This document shows, in pieces, positions 1 through 9,806 of a stretch of 64,000 bases of DNA. Within the stretch, counting starts at the first letter, position 1; each line of letters opens with the position of its first letter. The notes under the pieces were generated by a model. It was not told where the DNA came from, ran no database searches, and worked only from the letters and a program-made list of their open reading frames with translations. The translations under genes were made by a program, and so were the position numbers. The stretch is from Bartonella sp. A05 (lineage in GTDB: Bacteria > Pseudomonadota > Alphaproteobacteria > Rhizobiales > Rhizobiaceae): NCBI RefSeq assembly GCF_026930145.1, contig NZ_JANHOJ010000001.1, positions 62,001 to 126,000 of the forward strand, given 5' to 3'.

Positions 1-44
1 AAAACAATAGCTTAAAATATGGGGTAGGTTATATGTTTCCTCCC

Positions 45-851
45 TTAGAATAGTATATCATCGTCCCCAAAATTATTTGAAACAGTAGAATTGTAACTCT
101 CTTTTTTGTCCTCTAAAATGAAATTTTGGTTCTCGTCTTTTTGAGAGGAGGAATTTCCAGTAAAATGAGATAAATCTCCGGGAGTTTTGGGGGTATTTCC
201 AGGAGTTGGAGCAGCACCTCCCTTAGGATTCCAATTGGCAACACTTGCTAATTCCCCGATTGCCTTTGTTTTGGGCTTACCATTCTTATCTAAGAGATCA
301 TATTGAGCAGCATTACGAGTCAACCAGCTTTCGAGTGTTTTTTTAACGGTCTTACCTCTTTCAGCCTCAATTACTGCTTCCCATGCAGCAACAACCGCGG
401 CTAACTTTGGAGCATAACGCAGATGATTTGGATCTAGAAACGCATATCCTTGATCTTTAGTTTCACGAACATCAAGCTCTGAGAAGAAAAATTGAGATGA
501 TATATCATTCCAGCGAAGCCAACCTTCTAAATCGCGAACACCAACAGATGAATCAGATAATTTGTGAACATATTGCTGATAATCCCAGTCATCTTTTTTC
601 CATTCCCATTTCACTGTTAATATATTTTCTTTTCCTGCATTAACTATAGAATTGTACATTGCCCGAAATTGACCTATTTTCGATAATGATAACTGAACAC
701 CATCCATATCACAGATAAGACTATTTGCTGGATTTTCTAACTCAGAAAACTGATATCTTGCTGGATTTATTCCAACTACCAACGCAGCTGCCTGCCATAA
801 TGTAAAGAAAGGAGAAGCCCTCCACCATTCCATATCCTCATCAATCTCCAT
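45..851 (-). CDS. Integrase-partner protein, intact copy, unknown function
   Basis: I do not recognise a characterised function. The protein (about 268 aa) opens with MEIDEDMEWW and a conserved W...FTLWQAAALVVGINP segment. Later comes a KTVKKTLESWL segment, then NGKPKTKAIGELASVANW, and finally a low-complexity Gly/Pro/Ser/Thr tail. ATG at 851 is preferred over the ATG two codons upstream because the AAAGGA ribosome site lies about 8 nt before it, and because the paralogue at 18865-19500 starts at the same residue. The start overlaps the integrase stop by 11 bp, so the two are probably translationally coupled. A second integrase in this window has the same partner, so this is a recurring module. 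A role as recombination or regulatory accessory factor is inference only. Confidence 0.7.
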   Translation of the reverse strand: MEIDEDMEWWRASPFFTLWQAAALVVGINPARYQFSELENPANSLICDMDGVQLSLSKIGQFRAMYNSIVNAGKENILTVKWEWKKDDWDYQQYVHKLSDSSVGVRDLEGWLRWNDISSQFFFSELDVRETKDQGYAFLDPNHLRYAPKLAAVVAAWEAVIEAERGKTVKKTLESWLTRNAAQYDLLDKNGKPKTKAIGELASVANWNPKGGAAPTPGNTPKTPGDLSHFTGNSSSQKDENQNFILEDKKESYNSTVSNNFGDDDILF

Positions 852-2046
852 GCACATTTCCTTTCTTTATTTGTAAAATTTGACTATTGGCACCGGTAAC
901 ATGCAGTGCCCATCTCTCCATTAAAACACGACGCTGTTCGATAAAATCTGTGCGACGATAAGCACGTTCAACCTTACCACCAACAACATGCCCTAGAATG
1001 GTTTCTGCTACGTCATAAGGAGCATCTGTTGCTTCTGCTAACCAATCACGTAAACTAGAACGGAATCCATGGGGGCGTGCTTCAAGTTCAGCGCATTCCA
1101 TATGTTTTGACATGGACATATCGGAAATAACTCCACGTCTAACACTTGGAAACAAAAAACCATTACGAGAAAGAGAACGAGCTTGTTCAATAACTTTCAT
1201 GGCTTCGCCAGATAACGGCACGCGAAAATCTGCCGTAGCATCACGCCTGCCTTTCATAGATTCGCTAGAGATTGTCCAAATATGACCATCAATTTGATCT
1301 TCATGAATATGACGCAAAGGATTAGAACGAACACCTGTTAAAATAAGAAGGCGTAAAGCCAAATGCGTTATTGTTGTTTCTTCGAGTGTTGCGTAAAAAG
1401 CTGGAACATCACGCCAATCCATTGCCGGTATGTTTTGAGCTTTATGACGCTGTTTCCCAAGTAAAGCACGTGCTTTATCCGGTGCTTGTAGATCAACATC
1501 CAATCCAAGTGCAGCGGCATGTTTCAAGCAAATATTCAAGCGGTTCATAGCCTTACGAGCTGTATCAGCTTTTGTATGCCAAATTGGGGCTAATGTATCG
1601 CGTATATCTGTTTGATTAATCTCTGAAACAGGAACTTTGCCTAGCTTAGGTAAAATATGCAATTGCAAAGCTGTAAACCAACGCCCTGCTTTACCCTCGC
1701 CCTTTAATTCAGCTTTACGGCTTTCAAAGGCATCGAAAGCAATATCTTTCAATAAATGAAGATTACGCGCAGCCTCACATTTGAGCTTTTCGCGTTCTTT
1801 AATGGGATCACGACCTTCTCTGATAACAGCACGCCATTGTTCAACTAATCCACGTACTTGCTTCAAGGATACATCTTTGCAGGCGCCCAATCCCATTTCT
1901 CTGCACCGTCCATGAATGGTATAACGCAAGATCCATTGCGCACCGCCATCCTCACGCTTGTAAAGCCACAAGCCAGCTCCGTCATTATATTTACCAACTT
2001 CAAGCGTTGCTACGGCTCTTGCACTTAAAAGCTCCATCGTTTGCAT
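841..2046 (-). CDS. P4-type tyrosine integrase
   Basis: Site-specific recombinase of the phage-integrase family (about 401 aa), expected to integrate or excise a genomic island. The N-terminal ~90 residues look like the arm-binding domain of P4-type integrases (KYNDGAGLWLYKRED, then WILRYTIHGR). The C-terminal catalytic domain shows the expected residues: Arg in LTGVRSNPLRHI, the H-x-x-R box in RPHGFRSSLRDWL, His in ILGHVVGG, and the likely nucleophile Tyr in VERAYRR. The ATG at 2046 is preferred over a TTG two codons earlier. About 170 bp upstream is shared with the second integrase copy near 20.5 kb. The gene looks intact and could be active. No matching att repeat was found in this window. 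Confidence 0.9.
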   Translation of the reverse strand: MQTMELLSARAVATLEVGKYNDGAGLWLYKREDGGAQWILRYTIHGRCREMGLGACKDVSLKQVRGLVEQWRAVIREGRDPIKEREKLKCEAARNLHLLKDIAFDAFESRKAELKGEGKAGRWFTALQLHILPKLGKVPVSEINQTDIRDTLAPIWHTKADTARKAMNRLNICLKHAAALGLDVDLQAPDKARALLGKQRHKAQNIPAMDWRDVPAFYATLEETTITHLALRLLILTGVRSNPLRHIHEDQIDGHIWTISSESMKGRRDATADFRVPLSGEAMKVIEQARSLSRNGFLFPSVRRGVISDMSMSKHMECAELEARPHGFRSSLRDWLAEATDAPYDVAETILGHVVGGKVERAYRRTDFIEQRRVLMERWALHVTGANSQILQIKKGNVHGD

Positions 2047-2529
2047 GCCCAATCCACACTAAAAACGCTACTGTTTAATCCCCTCTTCCAATCCACCTTT
2101 TGGCGTGCGATTGAGTGATTTTTGATGATTTGCAGTAGTAATGCATGAAATGATAAAATCATGCAATATCAAATCGTTTGATACAGCATGAAAATTTACG
2201 ATTTACACTGAAAAATCAATAAGTTATCTTTTAATTGTGCCGATATACGACTTATGCAAAAAATAGTGAAAAGCATTTTGATCTATACGACCATAGAGAA
2301 TGCATAGAAACATTATGAATAGGCGGATCAATTCATCGAGTTTGAAACACGCTTATAAATACACAAGAATATATGAAGAAACATTAAAGTATGACGCACT
2401 GCATCCCAAAATCAGAGACACTATGACTGTGCATTTTTGCTTAATATATTTTATTATTTTGCCTTAAATATGACTCAATTCGCCTTACATGTGACCTGAA
2501 TTTGTTCATAATTATTAGGTGTTGAGCTA
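2047..2529. other. Intergenic region between integrase and toxin gene
   Basis: The first ~170 bp is the conserved upstream region of the integrase, shared with the second copy. It contains short ATGCATGAAATGATAAAA-type inverted/AT-rich stretches that could be integrase or excisionase sites. No coding sequence is recognised in the remaining ~300 bp before the toxin gene. Confidence 0.5.
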
Positions 2530-4491
2530 ATGTGTATTGAATGCGAAATGAAACCCCTCTTTGATGAGGATGGTTATCATTCTGTAAAAAAATATAGTTT
2601 GAAATTATTTTTATTCTTGTTCATCCTTTTAATCCAAACCAAAATTCTTTATGCGGATCCTGTTTCTCCAAAGCTTCCTGATACACCCATTGATAAGTCT
2701 GTACGTGTTAAGGTTCATACCGGATATGAGTATTGCTACGCTCCCGCATTTGTAGATGGTGAAAGCTATATTTACATTGACAATTGCTCTTCTCCCAACG
2801 TTTTAGCCGCCAGATATGATGTTTTTCAGAGGGTCGCTTGGAAACGTGATGGTGTTTGGTTATGTATGACTGCTCCTAATTCTGTTACGGGGATTGACGG
2901 AAAAGCAACAGAGAATTGGGATTATATTTTACTAAGGCCGTGCGTCATCAATGATGCAAATCAGCGTTGGATCATTAAAAACAGTGCTTTTTATACAGCT
3001 GATGGGAAATTCCGCGTGAAGGATTATAAGTGGTATGCTTATATTTCAAAAACCGAAGGAGATTACTACAATCATACCCTCAGTTCCGCAATGGATGCTT
3101 GGAGTAAAACGATTGCTGCTCCTGGTACTATTAGTCTCAAAACGTCTTTAGGCTGGAAGTTCGCAAGTCGCTTTAAGTTCGATATGTATTATATTGCGGA
3201 CATGGAACCTCAATCAGATGTTATTGATCTTTACTACAATCCAGAAAATGGACATATTGCTAGATATACTGCCGCCGCTGGATTTTTGCATTGCATGGTT
3301 TCCCAACAATCCTCTTCAGATAATTGGAATTGGGTAAAATGGGACTATTGTGAAGACACTGTTGCCAACAAAAAGGATAACTATTACTGGGATATCTCTG
3401 CTTTAAATGGGCGAGATGGACCAATTTTGGATCATCAAGGTAATTTTTTAAGAGTAACCCGTTATGGTGCTAATTGGGGAGCTCCCTATACAGCCAAACC
3501 TAATTTTCTGAAAGAAGATAACAACCTTTCTCCGACATCAGAATTTGTGTTATCTTATGACATTCAACGGTGGAATCGTTATGTCTATAGAAATTTAGAG
3601 AACTCGCTTGCTTATTGTCCAGCTCCCGGCAACAAAAAAACTATCGTTACTCAGCCTAAAAGAAGAGCAAAGCGAACTTTGCCACCTGCTTTTGTGTTGG
3701 ATGAAGAGTGGTTTAGACGGCTTCATAACATTGCTATCTCCGTAGATGATCCCTTAGCTTTCACAGGAATATGCGGTGTCTGCCTTTTGCATACTTATCA
3801 GATGATTGCTGAGCTGCAGCAATATCATTCCGTAGGCCCTCTTACACGTGGAGGATATTTCTTTAATACAGCGCCTAATACGAATCCAATGCTTTCATTT
3901 CGTGCAAGATACCCTGCACTTTACGATTTTATACAAAATGTTCCTCGAGTGCAAGGGTTTCGTTTACATCCAAGAGAAACGGATAATGAGGTTCAATTTA
4001 GAGTAGTGTCATCAATGACACAATTTATTCTATCGCGTTATAATTGGAGAGCATCAAATATAGCCATGGGTCTTAGGGGCGCAGCAGAATCCGTCAGACA
4101 ACTTTTAACTGCACCTCCCGGAAGCATGTGGATTGCTTTTGTGATGTATGGTCACCCAGATGGGACTAGGACAGGACATGCAATGCCCATGATTCGAGGT
4201 CAGAATGGAATCATGGTTATACCAACAAATGTTGGTAGAATAAGTTATTCTGATTTTGTCACGCGAGCTTCAGAAAATACAATACTCGGAGCTATTATGA
4301 ATCAAATTGCTCGGCGTAATACCATTATTTTCTTTGCAACATTGCAGCTAATAGGTGAAGAGCAAAATCCTCTTAATGTTGCCATGTCACAAAGCAACTG
4401 TACTGGAGATGGAGACGATAGAAGAGGAAACAGACAATGGCCAAGAAGTGCTACAGTGAATCAGTGTGCAAGCGGGCGATGTTCTTTTTAA
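2530..4491 (+). CDS. Secreted DUF1561 (PF07598, virulence-modifying) lectin-toxin-like protein
   Basis: A 653-aa exported protein resembling the DUF1561/PF07598 'virulence-modifying' family known from pathogenic Leptospira and some Bartonella, where members carry ricin-B-type lectin regions and a toxic C-terminal domain. A Lys-rich start and hydrophobic stretch (about residues 20-42, ending LYADP) form a signal peptide. Residues ~45-350 are rich in Trp, Tyr and Cys with a ricin-type QRW motif near residue 145 and further W/C-rich blocks. A basic linker (KRRAKR, ~376) separates the C-terminal domain, which contains GICGVC (Cys415, Cys418), TGHAMPMI (His550) and PTNVG (Asn567). This spacing recalls papain-like peptidases, but that is inference. 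The length matches the leptospiral proteins. It stands alone on the plus strand beside an integrase, consistent with horizontal acquisition. Exact biochemical activity cannot be read from sequence. Confidence 0.8.
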   Translation: MCIECEMKPLFDEDGYHSVKKYSLKLFLFLFILLIQTKILYADPVSPKLPDTPIDKSVRVKVHTGYEYCYAPAFVDGESYIYIDNCSSPNVLAARYDVFQRVAWKRDGVWLCMTAPNSVTGIDGKATENWDYILLRPCVINDANQRWIIKNSAFYTADGKFRVKDYKWYAYISKTEGDYYNHTLSSAMDAWSKTIAAPGTISLKTSLGWKFASRFKFDMYYIADMEPQSDVIDLYYNPENGHIARYTAAAGFLHCMVSQQSSSDNWNWVKWDYCEDTVANKKDNYYWDISALNGRDGPILDHQGNFLRVTRYGANWGAPYTAKPNFLKEDNNLSPTSEFVLSYDIQRWNRYVYRNLENSLAYCPAPGNKKTIVTQPKRRAKRTLPPAFVLDEEWFRRLHNIAISVDDPLAFTGICGVCLLHTYQMIAELQQYHSVGPLTRGGYFFNTAPNTNPMLSFRARYPALYDFIQNVPRVQGFRLHPRETDNEVQFRVVSSMTQFILSRYNWRASNIAMGLRGAAESVRQLLTAPPGSMWIAFVMYGHPDGTRTGHAMPMIRGQNGIMVIPTNVGRISYSDFVTRASENTILGAIMNQIARRNTIIFFATLQLIGEEQNPLNVAMSQSNCTGDGDDRRGNRQWPRSATVNQCASGRCSF

Positions 4492-5259
4492 AGAAATGGA
4501 AAGATCTATATATTTTTAAAATAGGTTTTTATATATAAAATCACTTTTCCAATATGTTTTGCAATATTTTCGTATTCGCTATAGTGGTTCAGCATTTGAT
4601 ATATTTTTATCACACTTAAAAAGTATAGGGAGACGAAAGATAAAAAAAGCAATTTTGTTCATAGTTTTATGAATTAGGACAAGCTAGCTCGCTTTTTTAA
4701 AAGGATACGATAAAAAATTGTTGCTCAAATTAAATCTTAATAACGAAGAGCAATGGTCTGATTATTTGTACACTCAGGACATGAGAGAAACAAAGCCCAC
4801 GTGGCTGGGCAATTCTTAAAGAGAACAGAACTGTACACCAACCACCGTTGCTAACTTATGTGCCTGCCCAATGAGATGTTTGCAAATAATCCGCGCACTA
4901 TGTTATCTTGAAACATTGATATTTTCTATTGTGTATTTGTTAAAATGAAAATTAATCCAGCAGCAATCAACAAGGGCAAGATAAATGATATAAAAAGCCG
5001 TTGTTAATTGAAAGAGACGATCACAACGCAGTTCACGCATTTTATCATCATTAACGTCTCTTAATGCTTTAATCAAAAAATTTTTACGATTCTGCAACCT
5101 CTCTCTTTGAGATGATACTATAAAATACGATAAGCTGTTTTTTCTGCGTCTTTTTTCCCAATTTAGACGCAGAACAACGCAAGCAAAATACCGTTATATA
5201 TCATCTTTTTCCCTTTTTAATCATTAAATATACACTATTTACAGTTCGTAGAGTACCAA
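4492..5259. other. Intergenic region downstream of the toxin gene
   Basis: AT-rich. An AT-only imperfect inverted repeat just after the toxin stop (about 4508-4540) could terminate transcription weakly. A minus-strand open stretch ends at 4903 and encodes segments such as KALRDVNDDKMREL. It has only a TTG start and no convincing ribosome site or homologue, so it may be a gene remnant. Nothing else is recognised. Confidence 0.4.
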
Positions 5260-5814
5260 TCACATTTCCTTTGAATGAATGAGAGGAGCAGATTTTTTAA
5301 TCGTGATTGCTATAAAGGACGCAATCAGAATTTTCAAAGAATCGCCAATCATAAAACCTAATGAAGCGGTTAAAGCCGTTAGTAAAGGAATCTGAGCAAT
5401 ATAAGACATCCACGGTATTCCAAAAAGATATACAATCCCAATACCACCCACAGCATTAACGACAATAAACATCATAAAATTGATCTGACGCCAAAACATC
5501 TCAACCATAAAGCCAATAAAAAATGCAGCAAAAGGAAAACCAATTAAATAACCACCACCAGCTCCTAAAAAAACACCTATGCCTCCACGCCCACCAGCCA
5601 ATAAAGGCAACCCAATAGCAACAAGCAAAAGAAAAAGTACAGATGCTAAAGCCCCTCTTTTTGCTCCAACGATAGATCCTGCTAACATAGGCCCCATAGA
5701 CTGAGCGGTAATCGGAACTCCTAGAAAAAAAGGAAGAGAAATAGGAGGGAACACCCCTAAAACCGCATAAAGAGCAGCAAATAAAGCAATATAAACCAAA
5801 TCTTTTGTATTCAT
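5260..5814 (-). CDS. bioY: BioY, substrate-binding component of biotin ECF transporter
   Basis: Membrane S-component (184 aa) that binds biotin for the ECF transporter BioMNY. The protein has about six hydrophobic segments and the conserved BioY features AALYAVLGVFPPISLPF near the N-terminus, AQSMGPMLAGSIVGAKRGALA, and GGRGGIGVFLGAGGGYLIGFP in the middle. It is the last gene of a three-gene minus-strand operon, starting 4 nt after the bioN stop. The bioMNY order is the usual alphaproteobacterial arrangement and allows uptake of host biotin. No frameshift or truncation is visible. Confidence 0.95.
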   Translation of the reverse strand: MNTKDLVYIALFAALYAVLGVFPPISLPFFLGVPITAQSMGPMLAGSIVGAKRGALASVLFLLLVAIGLPLLAGGRGGIGVFLGAGGGYLIGFPFAAFFIGFMVEMFWRQINFMMFIVVNAVGGIGIVYLFGIPWMSYIAQIPLLTALTASLGFMIGDSLKILIASFIAITIKKSAPLIHSKEM

Positions 5815-5818
5815 AAAA

Positions 5819-6466
5819 TCATTCCTTCAAAACGGCTTTATTATCATCGTGCAATGTTTCATCAGCAGCATCTGTGTCATAGGAGCGTGCATCTAATGCC
5901 TCAGCGATCTCTGAAGCCATCCCTATCATTCGTATAATTAAGGGTACTGCAAGAGCTGCAATGTTCGTATCAAAACCGCGTGCTCGTTGTGCTTCACGCA
6001 CTTCATTAAATTTTTCACTGACAACAGGAATAAATCTAATCGCCATAGATAAAACGATACTCAATTTTGATGAGTTTATCCCAAAGCGCCAAAAAGGTCG
6101 AAATCCCGCTTCAATTGAAGCTACCATATCTGAAACCTTTGTTGTTAATGAAATAAGGGATGCGAGTAAAACAAGAATGATAAAACGCAATACGACTAAA
6201 AAGCCTGTAATATAACTATCACAAACAGCTTGAACGACAAATATAAATATTAAAAATAACCCCATCCCTTTAAGCTGTCGCAGGATAGTTTTAAAAGGAA
6301 CCTTAGCTATCTCGTACAATAAAGCCACTAATAATGAAAATAGCAGAAGAATAAGTATCGATTGAACCATAAAAATAATGGTTCCAAATACAATAAGAAT
6401 GAACAGCTTAATTCCGGGTCTAAGCTTATGAATAAGCGTATCCTGAGGGAAATATAAGCCAATCAT
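5819..6466 (-). CDS. bioN: BioN, transmembrane component of biotin ECF transporter
   Basis: The T-component (CbiQ family, 215 aa) couples the ATPase BioM to the substrate binder BioY. It has several hydrophobic helices in the N-terminal half. The coupling signature of this family is visible as EAQRARGFD (about residue 160) and ALDARSYD (about residue 190), the two Ala-Arg-x motifs that contact the ATPase. The ATG overlaps the bioM stop by 4 nt (ATGA), showing translational coupling, and bioY follows 4 nt downstream. Confidence 0.95.
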   Translation of the reverse strand: MIGLYFPQDTLIHKLRPGIKLFILIVFGTIIFMVQSILILLLFSLLVALLYEIAKVPFKTILRQLKGMGLFLIFIFVVQAVCDSYITGFLVVLRFIILVLLASLISLTTKVSDMVASIEAGFRPFWRFGINSSKLSIVLSMAIRFIPVVSEKFNEVREAQRARGFDTNIAALAVPLIIRMIGMASEIAEALDARSYDTDAADETLHDDNKAVLKE

Positions 6467-7155
6467 AACATTCTGCTGACATATTCCTTAATCGCAACCG
6501 ATGGCACATCATCAACAACTATTTCCCCCCTATCAAAAACCAGCACCCTATCAAACTCTTTTAGAAATTCCAAGTCATGTGATACAATAATCACAGTTTG
6601 TGGTAATTCTTCTATAGCTTCTGTAATCCGGCGTTTATTTCGCAAATCAAGCAAAGTTGTCGGCTCATCAAAAATAATGTAATCTGGCCTCATTGCTACC
6701 ACGCCAGAAATTGCAATCAACTGTTTCTGTCCACCGCTTAATAAATGAACTGCATGATTTCTAAAGGCCTGTAGATCATAACGCTGTAAAATTTCATCCA
6801 CACGTTCCTTGATTTCCTCCTTACTCAATTTTAAGTTTTTGAGACCAAAAGATAAATCTTCTTCCACCAATGGTAATACAATTTGATTATCAGGATTTTG
6901 AAAAACAAAGCCAACTTTACGCTTTACTGCTTTTGCATCACGCTTTGTGTCAAGCCCATCAACGCTCACAAAACCACTTGATGGAAGTTGTAGCCCATTG
7001 ATAAGACGAACAAATGTGCTTTTTCCAGATCCATTCGCACCAATAACTGCAATCCGTCTTTCAGTTATTTGTATAGTAATATCTCTTAAAACACATAAAT
7101 CACCAAAAACTTGTGTTACCCTGTCAAATTTTATTCCTCTCAAAATTCTGCCCAA
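6463..7155 (-). CDS. bioM: BioM, ATPase component of biotin ECF transporter
   Basis: An ABC ATPase (230 aa) that powers biotin uptake. Walker A is GANGSGKST (about residues 38-46), the Q-loop region is [11 protein letters not shown], the ABC signature is LLSGGQKQ, Walker B is [12 protein letters not shown], and the switch His lies in [11 protein letters not shown]. The start codon is TTG at 7155, preceded by AAAGAGG five bases upstream. It is the first gene of the bioMNY operon and begins 30 nt after the stop of the permease gene on the same strand, so read-through from that gene is possible. Confidence 0.93.
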   Translation of the reverse strand: MGRILRGIKFDRVTQVFGDLCVLRDITIQITERRIAVIGANGSGKSTFVRLINGLQLPSSGFVSVDGLDTKRDAKAVKRKVGFVFQNPDNQIVLPLVEEDLSFGLKNLKLSKEEIKERVDEILQRYDLQAFRNHAVHLLSGGQKQLIAISGVVAMRPDYIIFDEPTTLLDLRNKRRITEAIEELPQTVIIVSHDLEFLKEFDRVLVFDRGEIVVDDVPSVAIKEYVSRML

Positions 7156-7185
7156 CTAACCTCTTTATTGTCTGACTTCTCAAAG

Positions 7186-8613
7186 CTATTTCTTAAGCCT
7201 ATACCCCAAAAACAAAAGCAGACACCATATAGGAATAATAACAACTGCTAAACTCATATCAGGCATCTGCGCAGGAATGTACGATCCAATTGAAGTCATG
7301 TCAATTCCTATCATATCAAACATCTGAACCATTAATCCATTTTGTCCAAAACCACTGATAAACATAATACAAAACAATAATGCAAGAAAGAATAAGCAAA
7401 TATAATTCGCATAAGGATATAAACCGAATGCATAAATAAACGAACCTTCTTTGTTTTTATATGCTTTTCTAAACTTCAAATGAACCACAATAATAATAGC
7501 CCAAGTAATCGTTGCTGCTACAGTCGCAAGAGACATGATACGCATAAAACTATGGTCTGGGATAAGAACATTAATAACGATAATAGACGCGGTACATACC
7601 GATGAAAAAAGAACCGCAATATAAGGAATACGGGCAGAATTAAGTTTGCTAAAAATATGTGGTGCATTTTTTTGTATAGCTAAATTATAAAGCATCCGAC
7701 CATTAGAATAAATGCCACTATTGTAAACTGAAATAGCAGCCATAATCACTACAAAATTCAAAATGTGGCCAGCTGCAGGAATTCCTATAGTTTCAAAAAT
7801 AGTAACAAAAGGGCTACCATCTTTTCCAATCATATCCCACGGACTTATCATCATAATAACGCTGATAGATCCAATATAAAAAATGACCAGTCTCCACATT
7901 ATTTTACGAATTGCAGTCGGAATTGCTTGTTGTGGATTAGATGCTTCTCCAGCAGTAATACTAATAAGCTCTGTTCCACCAAAAGAAAACATCAAAATAG
8001 CAGTAGCAAAAACAACTCCCACTGCTCCATAAGGGAAAAAACCACCATGATTCCAAAGATGGGAAATGCTTGCTTGGCTACCATTCACCCCAGTTACAAT
8101 GAGAAAAATCCCAAAAACAATCATACCCACGATAGCAACTACTTTGATCAAAGACAAACAAAATTCAAATTCTCCAAAAAAACGTACATCAATCAGATTA
8201 ACCCCTGTAATCAACAAAAGAACAACTAAGGATGACTTCCAATGATCAATAAGAATCCAATGATCAAGGTAGAATCCAATCACTGTAAGCTCTGCCATAC
8301 TCACAAGAATATAAAGAAACCAATAATTCCAACCCGTTATAAAACCAGCCAAACGTCCCCAATATTTATAAGCAAAGAAACTAAAAGAGCCTGAAGTCGG
8401 TTCTTCTGCTGACATTTCACCAAGCATTCGCATAATAAAATATGTAATAATTCCTCCGAAAAAATACGCTAGAATAGTTGAAGGGCCAGCTAATCGAATG
8501 GCCTCTGCTGAGCCATAAAAAAGACCCGTTCCAATAACGCCTCCCAAAGCGATCATTTGAACATGACGATCTTGAAGACTGCGCTTCAAATCATTGTGTT
8601 TTATCTCAGGCAT
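7186..8613 (-). CDS. Amino-acid permease, AAT family (APC superfamily)
   Basis: An inner-membrane amino-acid:proton symporter of 475 aa with about 12 predicted helices. The N-terminus LKRSLQDRHVQMIALGGVIG and following GTGLFYGS match the first helix of the AAT family (CycA, ProY, LysP, AroP). Other conserved parts are FGGTELISITAGEASNP and SGIYSNGRMLYNLA. The sequence resembles CycA and ProY about equally by eye, so the substrate (D-Ala/Gly/Ser, proline or other) is not assigned. It lies directly upstream of bioM on the same strand, but no functional link to biotin is evident. Confidence 0.9.
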   Translation of the reverse strand: MPEIKHNDLKRSLQDRHVQMIALGGVIGTGLFYGSAEAIRLAGPSTILAYFFGGIITYFIMRMLGEMSAEEPTSGSFSFFAYKYWGRLAGFITGWNYWFLYILVSMAELTVIGFYLDHWILIDHWKSSLVVLLLITGVNLIDVRFFGEFEFCLSLIKVVAIVGMIVFGIFLIVTGVNGSQASISHLWNHGGFFPYGAVGVVFATAILMFSFGGTELISITAGEASNPQQAIPTAIRKIMWRLVIFYIGSISVIMMISPWDMIGKDGSPFVTIFETIGIPAAGHILNFVVIMAAISVYNSGIYSNGRMLYNLAIQKNAPHIFSKLNSARIPYIAVLFSSVCTASIIVINVLIPDHSFMRIMSLATVAATITWAIIIVVHLKFRKAYKNKEGSFIYAFGLYPYANYICLFFLALLFCIMFISGFGQNGLMVQMFDMIGIDMTSIGSYIPAQMPDMSLAVVIIPIWCLLLFLGYRLKK

Positions 8614-8799
8614 TATTCCTCGCTACTCTTGCTTACTCAACTTCAGTCTTTTTAAAAAACAATCATGATGTTTAGACTCTGTTTTGCAAAAAAACAGAAA
8701 ATGCATGTTAATTTATTTTTTCCACCATAATGGAACCATCTGTTCTTTGTATATGTTACATAAATACTCTGTAAAAATAATAAGAAGACAATATGCTCC

Positions 8800-9135
8800 A
8801 TGCTCCGTCCTGTATTTAAATTAATGACATTTGTTTCAGTTACGCTGACATTTATGACATCAGTTATTGACGGTGCGCGCTCTATCGTTGCATCATATTT
8901 GATTGTAACACCCTTAAATCAAATATTAGCAAATATCTTTCAGTCAGATATCTATAGCATCAATCATTTTATACACAATCTGGTGCCATCTTTCCTGTCC
9001 TCAATTTGCATTACTCTCGCTTATTTACCAGCGTGGTCTATCTTTGGTGCTTTAGCAGTAGCATTTTACACTTTAAGTTATGAACAAAAAAAACCCTTTC
9101 ATAAGATCTCGTATCAAGAAGAACAATACGTTTGA
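8800..9135 (+). CDS. Small membrane protein of unknown function
   Basis: A 111-aa hypothetical protein with two or three hydrophobic segments (residues ~5-40, ~60-75 and ~78-98) and a charged C-terminus ending in EEQYV. The ATG at 8800 follows an AAGAAGA ribosome site. It is transcribed divergently from the amino-acid permease. I do not recognise a named family, although proteins of this sort occur in Bartonella and relatives. The organised hydrophobic/charged pattern favours a real gene over chance. Confidence 0.6.
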   Translation: MLRPVFKLMTFVSVTLTFMTSVIDGARSIVASYLIVTPLNQILANIFQSDIYSINHFIHNLVPSFLSSICITLAYLPAWSIFGALAVAFYTLSYEQKKPFHKISYQEEQYV

Positions 9136-9605
9136 TATTGAAGTGTTTTTTCTGAAATTTACTCTGTATCTATATATCCAACTATACTCCTTAAAAGGCT
9201 TTAGATAAAATCTATTTTAAAAATAAAAGTGCCTTTTTGAATACATGCACCACCCTCATGATCCCTATAGACTTTTATGATAATACGAAACCTATTCTAA
9301 ACGATTTAAATAGGATTGACCTTCCAATCCTACTTACTGAAACAATCTCTACAGAAAAAACAGAATAGGCTGAAATGGCAAAATTGTTTACGTTGCCCAA
9401 CCGTTTTTAAAAATTCCTTCTGTCTTTATTGAACACCACGATTAGAAAACGCACTAAAAACACAACATTAATATCTATATAAAATTGAAATTTTATAAAA
9501 CAATGATTACGATATAAACATTAAAATAATGAGTAAAATACCTTTCAAATCGTATTAAACAAACACAACTAAATTGTGGTAAAAAACATCAAATATCTTT
9601 ATTAG
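9136..9605. other. Intergenic region, nothing recognised
   Basis: AT-rich, convergent between the small membrane protein and slyX. I see no gene, RNA or clear hairpin. Confidence 0.4.
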
Positions 9606-9806
9606 CTAAAGTGAAGGTGCAACTGAATTGTCAGAGAAACTTCGCTCTTCCAAATCCGCAAAGCGCTTCATCAGAACATTAAATTTTTGAGACAGCGCAT
9701 CGAAACCTTTCCATTGATCAGTTACCACACAAGAGAGTTCTTCAAGAAGCTTTTCTTGATGAGCTAACTTCATTTCTAATTCTGTCAGCCGACTTTCATC
9801 CACCAT
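9606..9806 (-). CDS. slyX: SlyX family protein
   Basis: A 66-aa protein with the SlyX pattern: an N-terminal coiled coil (SRLTELEMKLAHQEKLLEEL) followed by VVTDQW and a second heptad segment (LSQKFNVLMKRFADLE). SlyX is widespread in Proteobacteria. Its function is not settled. The length matches the family (about 70 aa). The gene stands alone. Confidence 0.85.
   Translation of the reverse strand: MVDESRLTELEMKLAHQEKLLEELSCVVTDQWKGFDALSQKFNVLMKRFADLEERSFSDNSVAPSL

Larger units (their letters stand above)
45..2220 (-). repeat. Integrase module, copy A (intact)
   Basis: The partner gene, integrase and about 170 bp upstream form a unit repeated in direct orientation at about 18690-20684. The integrases and upstream DNA are close to identical (for example the stretch beginning ATCCACACTAAAAACGCTAC follows both starts). 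The partner genes have diverged much more. Confidence 0.8.

Noticed and set aside
4903-5097. 64-codon minus-strand frame with TTG start
   Set aside because: Protein-like in part but lacks a credible start and family. Could be a remnant, not called as a gene.
7765-8229. 154-codon plus-strand frame
   Set aside because: Antisense to the amino-acid permease. Its Asn/Ser/His-rich composition is the mirror of membrane-helix codons.
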